Assembly: GCA_028554755.1 (NCBI GenBank)
Contig: JAPTOF010000024.1
Span: forward strand, 6,463,001 to 6,527,000
Source: Cordia subcordata
Taxonomy: Eukaryota; Streptophyta; Magnoliopsida; Boraginales; Cordiaceae
Direction: 5' to 3'
Length of the DNA stretch: 64,000 nt
The position numbers and the translations under genes were made by a program. The notes below the pieces were generated by a model. The model was not told where the DNA came from. It did no database searches and was given only the letters and a program-made list of their open reading frames with translations. Shown piece after piece: positions 59,615 to 64,000 of this stretch (the stretch's first letter is position 1; each line of letters opens with the position of its first letter).

Positions 59615-60463
59615 AACGGCGCCAAGAACTTGATATCGCTATTTGAGCACAAGCCTAAATAGCCCACAAGTGCACAGGTTGTGTGTAGTACGGTGTGTAC
59701 GAGTGCGGGGTCGAATCCACGGGGAGGCCTAATGTGTATGGTGTTCTAAGCTAAGTGCGTCCTAAAGAGCTACTTGTTGGGGTCCTAACTACAATGTTTT
59801 TGGTGTTTTTGGTTTGAGGGGAGCTCGGGAAAAGTAAACCTAATCTAAGAACAAGGAAATAAAAAGGTAGCACGTATGTGTGTGATGGGGGAATCAAGCG
59901 ATCTAAAGGGATTCAAACGTTGGAAATGGGAGACTAAGGTGAGTACATCTTGTTTATGGTGATTACTGCGTCTTTCTAGGGTTACTTGATGGATTATACT
60001 AAGTGCTCTAATCTAGACCTATAATTAGCCTCCTAATTGGTACCCTAAGCCTCAGTGTGGGTCCGTCCCTAGGTGGCGATGCCTAGTAGTACGGCGTGGT
60101 CTTTATGACTTAGGAAATAGGGCTAGCCAATAAGATTCTAGGTGAGTGCAGATCGATCTAACCTTAGCACTTAGTCCTCTAATTAGTTCCCCAATCTGGC
60201 CCTAGGACTCAGTGCGAGTCCGTCCCTAAGCTTCGCCTCACTCAAAGCTACGGCGTGGTCCTTATGAACCTAGGGTGTTAGGGTGGACTAACTAGCCTTC
60301 CTAGGTGAACTATGGTCAACTAAACCTATTCGGACTCCTATTGGCTGGATTTAAAGCCAAAGGGGACTCGACCTAAGCTAGATACTAGTTGTGCACCATC
60401 GATCGCATCACAATTAGTAGAAATTGACATTAAAGCGCATGGCAAACACATCTAGGGCATGGC
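59608..60463 (-). repeat. Inverted type A primer site and LTR 3' part
   Basis: ccccggcaacggcgcca (59,608-59,624) is the reverse complement of the primer site. tgatatcg at 59,631 starts an inverted LTR that runs to 'acatctagggcatggc' at about 60,463. This is the same relationship as LTR end plus primer site at 61,794-61,818, on the other strand. Confidence 0.88.
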
Positions 60464-61772
60464 ATTGAACATCTATGGCCCCATCATTTATTGCATGACC
60501 CTTTTCCTTCTACTATCTGTGCTTGGTTGAATATTCGGCAATTTGTGCCTTGCAATTTTAAACATGTATTGCTCTAACACTAGCGCCCGACTGGAGACAT
60601 TAAATCCAGCGCTGCTAGGAGGCACCCTAGACATGTTTATATTTCATTTGCTTTCCTTGATTTTCCTTTTCTTTTATTTGCTTTTAGTATTATTGTTTGT
60701 TGATTTTCAATCGCTTTTTGGTTTTCTATTTCACCCTCCCAAGTGTTGATCCTCACTTCTATCATTTCCCATTCTTCATATACCTTGTTTATCATTTGAT
60801 GATGCCAATGCAAGCTCGCATGGCAATGCTACTAATCATGTGCTTTGAGTGTTCTGATTTGTTAATAGACTGGGATTAGTAGTTGAATCATTATCCATTG
60901 GCATTGAAGAGCTTCAAAGAACGCAAGGTTGTATCTATCCTTTCTTCACTTGTTCCCTATTTCTCTACCCTGTCCCCACCACCCTTACTTGCTTTATGTT
61001 GCCGATTTGCTTGTTGAGTGGTATTGTTCTATTTGCTTGAGGACAAGAAAAATTTAGGTTTGAGGGTGTGGGAGTTTGGTTTTATTGTTTTATGCTTTGA
61101 TTAGGGTAGACATGCATTTTGTGCTTAAAATGGTGAAAATTTTTCGATTTTGATACATGTAAAGTTGTTTATTTCTTGGTTGATCATTGTGTTGGCTATT
61201 GTGATTGATTTAATTGATTGGTGAATATAAGTTGCATTGTGGGGAAGTGAATGGAGTGGATTGAAAATCGGGCCTTGGAGGGGATGCCCTTGAAAGTTGT
61301 GGGGAGTGATGACCTTTAAGAATAACCCTTGTAGCCACCCCATAGCTTAGTAGGAAAGAGTGTTGAAAAAGGGTTGTTAATATGAGTGCCTTTCCTTGAT
61401 TGGTTCTTTTTGATATGCTAAAGCCTTTCTTTTTCTTTTCTTTTTGTGTGAATGCAATGCAAAGCATGAAAAATCCAAGAAAAAAAATTTTTGAAAAAGG
61501 CAAAAAGGTGCAAAAATATCCCCAAAAAAATTGGAAAAGAGAAAAAAGCCAAAAGCACCAAAAAGTTTTATAAATAAGTGCATAAGTGACACAATGTCAA
61601 CTTAGCACAAACTATCCTCTATGTATATATGTAAATAAGGCTTTTTATAAGCCATTTTGTATGTATATTCTCTCTCTTCTTGTCTTTGAGGCTTTGTGCA
61701 TGTTGGAGAGGCTACGTTAGTTGAGGGGGCACGAAATCTCAACATCCCGAGTATGTGCGTTAGAATCCTAGG
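60464..61772 (+). other. Type A internal 3' part (ORF end and non-coding region)
   Basis: Begins inside the ORF (EHLWPHHLLHDPFP ... KHVLL, stop at 60,575-60,577). It continues with the hairpin region (60,580-60,632) and the first polypurine-like motif (61,036-61,072) to 'agaatcctaggctt' near 61,772. The second polypurine tract and LTR are missing. Open minus-strand frames at 61,125-61,592 are low-complexity shadows. Confidence 0.82.
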
Positions 61773-61800
61773 CTTGTGCTCAAATAGCGTATCAAGTTCT

Positions 61801-61818
61801 TGGCGCCGTTGCCGGGGA
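61801..61818 (+). other. Primer binding site, intact tRNA-Asp type
   Basis: tggcgccgttgccgggga is the full 18-base complement of the 3' end of plant tRNA-Asp including CCA (from memory of Athila primer sites). The other copies in the window are changed versions of it. Confidence 0.9.
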
Positions 61819-61973
61819 GGCAACATTTGTTTGGTTTCTTAGTTTTTGTGTGTCTTAGCTTGTTACGTGTTGTTTTATCTTTTCTTTCATGTTTTTATTA
61901 TTTTGATTAATAAAAAGAATTCAAAAAAAAATTTGTTGAGCATTGTGAAGAGGTTTACTTGTGTCAATTAATC

Positions 61974-63931
61974 ATGAATGATCCTAATGCATCATGGTGG
62001 TCACTTGTATCCTCTTCCCCACCGCCCGAACGTGTTCCCATTGCATGTCGCATTTGTGGAAGTTTTATGCATCCTACCGTTTTCTGTCCCAACGAGAATT
62101 CCCTATCTAGGGCTAGTGCTACTTATTACCCCCATAGTCATGCATCATCTCATGTATCTTCATTTAGTAATCATGACTATAGGGATGCATATTCTTGTAA
62201 TTGCAATCATTGTGGAAGCCGTGCTCATTTTCCTAGTACTTGTCCCACCTTCCACCCTTATCCCCGATTGCATGCAATGCCCTATGCCCCTAGCAATCAT
62301 ACGCCCATGCACGCATCTACATCTAGTTATCATGATTCTAGGGAGCAACATCATGCATTTTCATATTGGGGTCAAGATGACTCTTCATTTGGTACACCTC
62401 CTTGCATTGAGAGTTCATCCTTCCCATCATCTTTCCCGCCCACCCATCCTTCGAGTCATACAATGGTTGTGCTTATAGTAATCCTAATCAAGATGTCTAC
62501 CATTTTCACTCGGTTGAGCCCTCTTCTTTTAGGACTTCTTCACAAGAGGAAACACTTGACTATCTCCTATCTCTCCTCCAATCCAATCAAGAGGAACTAG
62601 AGAGTTTGAAGCGAGACACCCAATCTCTAGGGGAGCGTTTGAAGAGCATGGTTGAGAGTGTGCAACTTATGAGCGAGAACGTTGAAATACCTTTAGAACA
62701 AGTTGAAGAGATAGGAGAAAGACCTAAAGATGAGAGAAATAGTGGTGAAAAAGATGATGTCTTGGAGAGACGATTAGAAAAAGAGGTTGATGGAGAGATC
62801 ACATCTTGTAGTGAGGATGAGGATGAGCTTAATGATAATTTGGTTCTTGGTGACTCTTATGAATATGTTTTAGAGGAAGTAGTACCCTATCCTCCTAAGC
62901 TTTCAACGTCTTCCATTGAGTCACATGAGCCTTTTCTGTCTCCTCATCCCACATATTCTGCACACTTGGAGGTTGAGTCTCATGATCATAGCACTCATTT
63001 GCATTTTGAGTCCATATTTAGGGAGTCTAGGGTACACACCTCCCTTGAGCATTCACGCATCCATGACCCGAAATCCATTGAGTCCTCATTATCCCCTCCA
63101 TGTGTGTCTACCCCGTATGAAGAGCATGATGGTGAGATGACACCCACTAGTGATGAATGTGTTGTCGAATTTAAAGGGACTTTAGCTAGTGAAGGTTTAA
63201 AGTCATCCATTGGGGAAAACAAGGCATCAATTTTAGAGGTTTTAAATGATAAGTCTCTTGGAGTTAAGAATCATGATGTTGAAGAGAATAGCAACTCTAA
63301 GAAGACACATAAAAAAGAAATTGGTGTGCTTGGAAGAATGATCTGTGGGTCTCTTTGGATGTTTGATGATTCATTGATGGAAATAGAGCCCATAAAGATC
63401 GAATCCACCTCTCAAGAGGAGTTAGAGCGACCTAGGCTTGAACATGTTATATCTTGTGGAAAGGAAGAGTGTAGTACTTCATCATCCCTTACCCTTGCCC
63501 TTCCTTCTCCGAGAGTTGTTCCAACCCCCCTTTCCCATTCCGTTGAGTTTTCCTCTTTGGAGCTCACATTTATGCCTTCTAATTTAGAAAATTTTCATCT
63601 AGGGCTAAATAGAACTTCTCTCATGTTGCATGCATTAGACCTATCTTTGACCCATGGGGAGGGTGTGTTCCTAGCTCTTGATTATGAAAAGAAGGCCATG
63701 GGGTGGTTAGTTAGAGAGCAAGTGGGGCATGATCTTTCACATTTATGCATGACACCTTCCACACTTGCGGACACATTCTCATTTGATGTTTCGGGGTGGG
63801 ATCCAGAAAAGGGATGCATTGAACATCTATGGCCCCATCATTTATTGCATGACCCTTTTCCTTCTATTATCTGTGCTTGGTTGAATATTCGGCAATTTGT
63901 GCCTTGCAATTTGAAACATGTATTGCTCTAA
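61974..63931 (+). pseudogene. Two-zinc-knuckle ORF, best copy, one frameshift
   Basis: About 650 codons from ATG 61,974 (MNDPNASWWSLVSS) to the stop at 63,929-63,931 (KHVLL). CCHC box 1 is at residues 25-38 (CRICGSFMHPTVFC) and box 2 at 77-90 (CNHCGSRAHFPSTC). A Ser/His/Pro/Tyr-rich stretch follows to about residue 160. Comparison with 14,084-15,957 places a 4-base deletion near 62,452 as the only break; the rest of the frame is open to the end. From 62,606 comes a Glu/Lys-rich, coiled-coil-like region (VEEIGERPKDERNSGEKDD), an acidic Ser-rich middle and a C-terminal region (ALDYEKKAMGWLVREQ, GWDPEKGCIEHLWPHH) I do not recognise. The knuckles suggest RNA binding, as in Gag nucleocapsid, but no capsid fold or protease motif is evident. 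There is no signal peptide or membrane segment. Confidence 0.8.
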
Positions 63932-63932
63932 C

Positions 63933-63984
63933 ACTAGCGCCCGGCTGGAGGCGTTAAATCCAGCGCTGCTAGGAGGCACCCTAG
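63933..63984 (+). other. Conserved hairpin pair after the type A ORF
   Basis: agcg..ctgga-ggcgttaaa-tccagcgct can fold as a stem (CTGGA/TCCAG extended by AGCG/CGCT around a bulge). ctaggaggcaccctag then forms a second stem (CTAGG/CCTAG). The same pair follows the ORF at 60,580-60,632, and in changed form at 15,961 and 46,075. The second stem also appears in the type B elements. Confidence 0.6.
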
Positions 63985-64000
63985 ACATGTTTATATTTCA

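Larger units (their letters stand above)
61769..64000 (+). mobile_element. Type A element, best-preserved copy: LTR stub, primer site, ORF; continues off the right edge
   Basis: Only the last ~26 bases of the 5' LTR remain (to 61,794), then agttct, a perfect primer site, the leader, an almost open ORF (61,974-63,931) and the start of the 3' non-coding region. No pol follows the ORF inside the window. The 3' LTR would lie beyond 64,000. Confidence 0.85.

Overview
This window is plant nuclear DNA. It holds the 5' end of one ordinary plant gene, a LARP6-type RNA-binding protein on the minus strand at 116-3878 that runs off the left edge. The rest is about 60 kb of nested, mostly decayed transposable elements. 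The evidence is GT-AG introns, AT-rich spacers, Athila-, Tat- and Copia-type retroelement proteins, plant Helitron helicase pieces and LTR primer sites matching tRNA-Asp. I cannot name the species. The protein matches suggest a flowering plant. I see no tRNA or rRNA gene, CRISPR array or prokaryotic operon.

Layout. 1-3.9 kb: LARP6-like gene with a candidate MITE in intron 1. 4.8-5.0 kb: a Helitron helicase fragment. 5.8-23.8 kb: a minus-strand Ty3/gypsy element of the Tat/Retand type, with gag and pol at 23.8-19.6 kb, an antisense accessory ORF on the plus strand at 8.7-11.7 kb and a probable 3' LTR at 5.8-6.5 kb. It is broken by a solo 'type A' LTR (6,462-8,427) and by a complete type A element (11,844-19,401, target duplication TATTC). 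23.8-25.6 kb: a Copia LTR and a second Helitron helicase piece. 26,925-32,663: a type B (Athila-like) element with a large internal deletion and target duplication TTAAG. 33-36 kb: a decayed gypsy gag. 36.3-37.1 kb: a candidate non-autonomous Helitron end with degenerate repeats. 37.8-41.5 kb: a minus-strand Copia element with a 549-bp TRIM inserted in its RT gene (target duplication ATGAA). 41.5-46.7 kb: type C LTRs and element. 46.7-50.3 kb: the 3' part of a type D element, inverted. 50,341-58,969: a nearly full-length but dead Athila-like element (type B, gag-PR-RT-RH-IN). 58,970-64,000: rearranged type A pieces ending in the best-preserved copy of the type A ORF.

How it fits together. LTR families A, B, C and D share an architecture: 1.6-2.1 kb LTRs starting TGATGTG, repeated LTR motifs and related 3' non-coding regions. 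A, B and C also retain a tRNA-Asp-like primer site. Only type B carries gag-pol. Types A and C carry instead one ORF of about 650 codons with two CCHC zinc knuckles and no recognisable capsid, protease, RT or integrase. The simplest reading is a group of non-autonomous retrotransposons with their own conserved protein, mobilised in trans by Athila-like partners. The shared 3' hairpin and the duplicated polypurine-like motif are candidate cis signals. Several rearrangement joints carry 7-8 base microhomologies. All gene identities come from reading translations by eye; no database search was possible.
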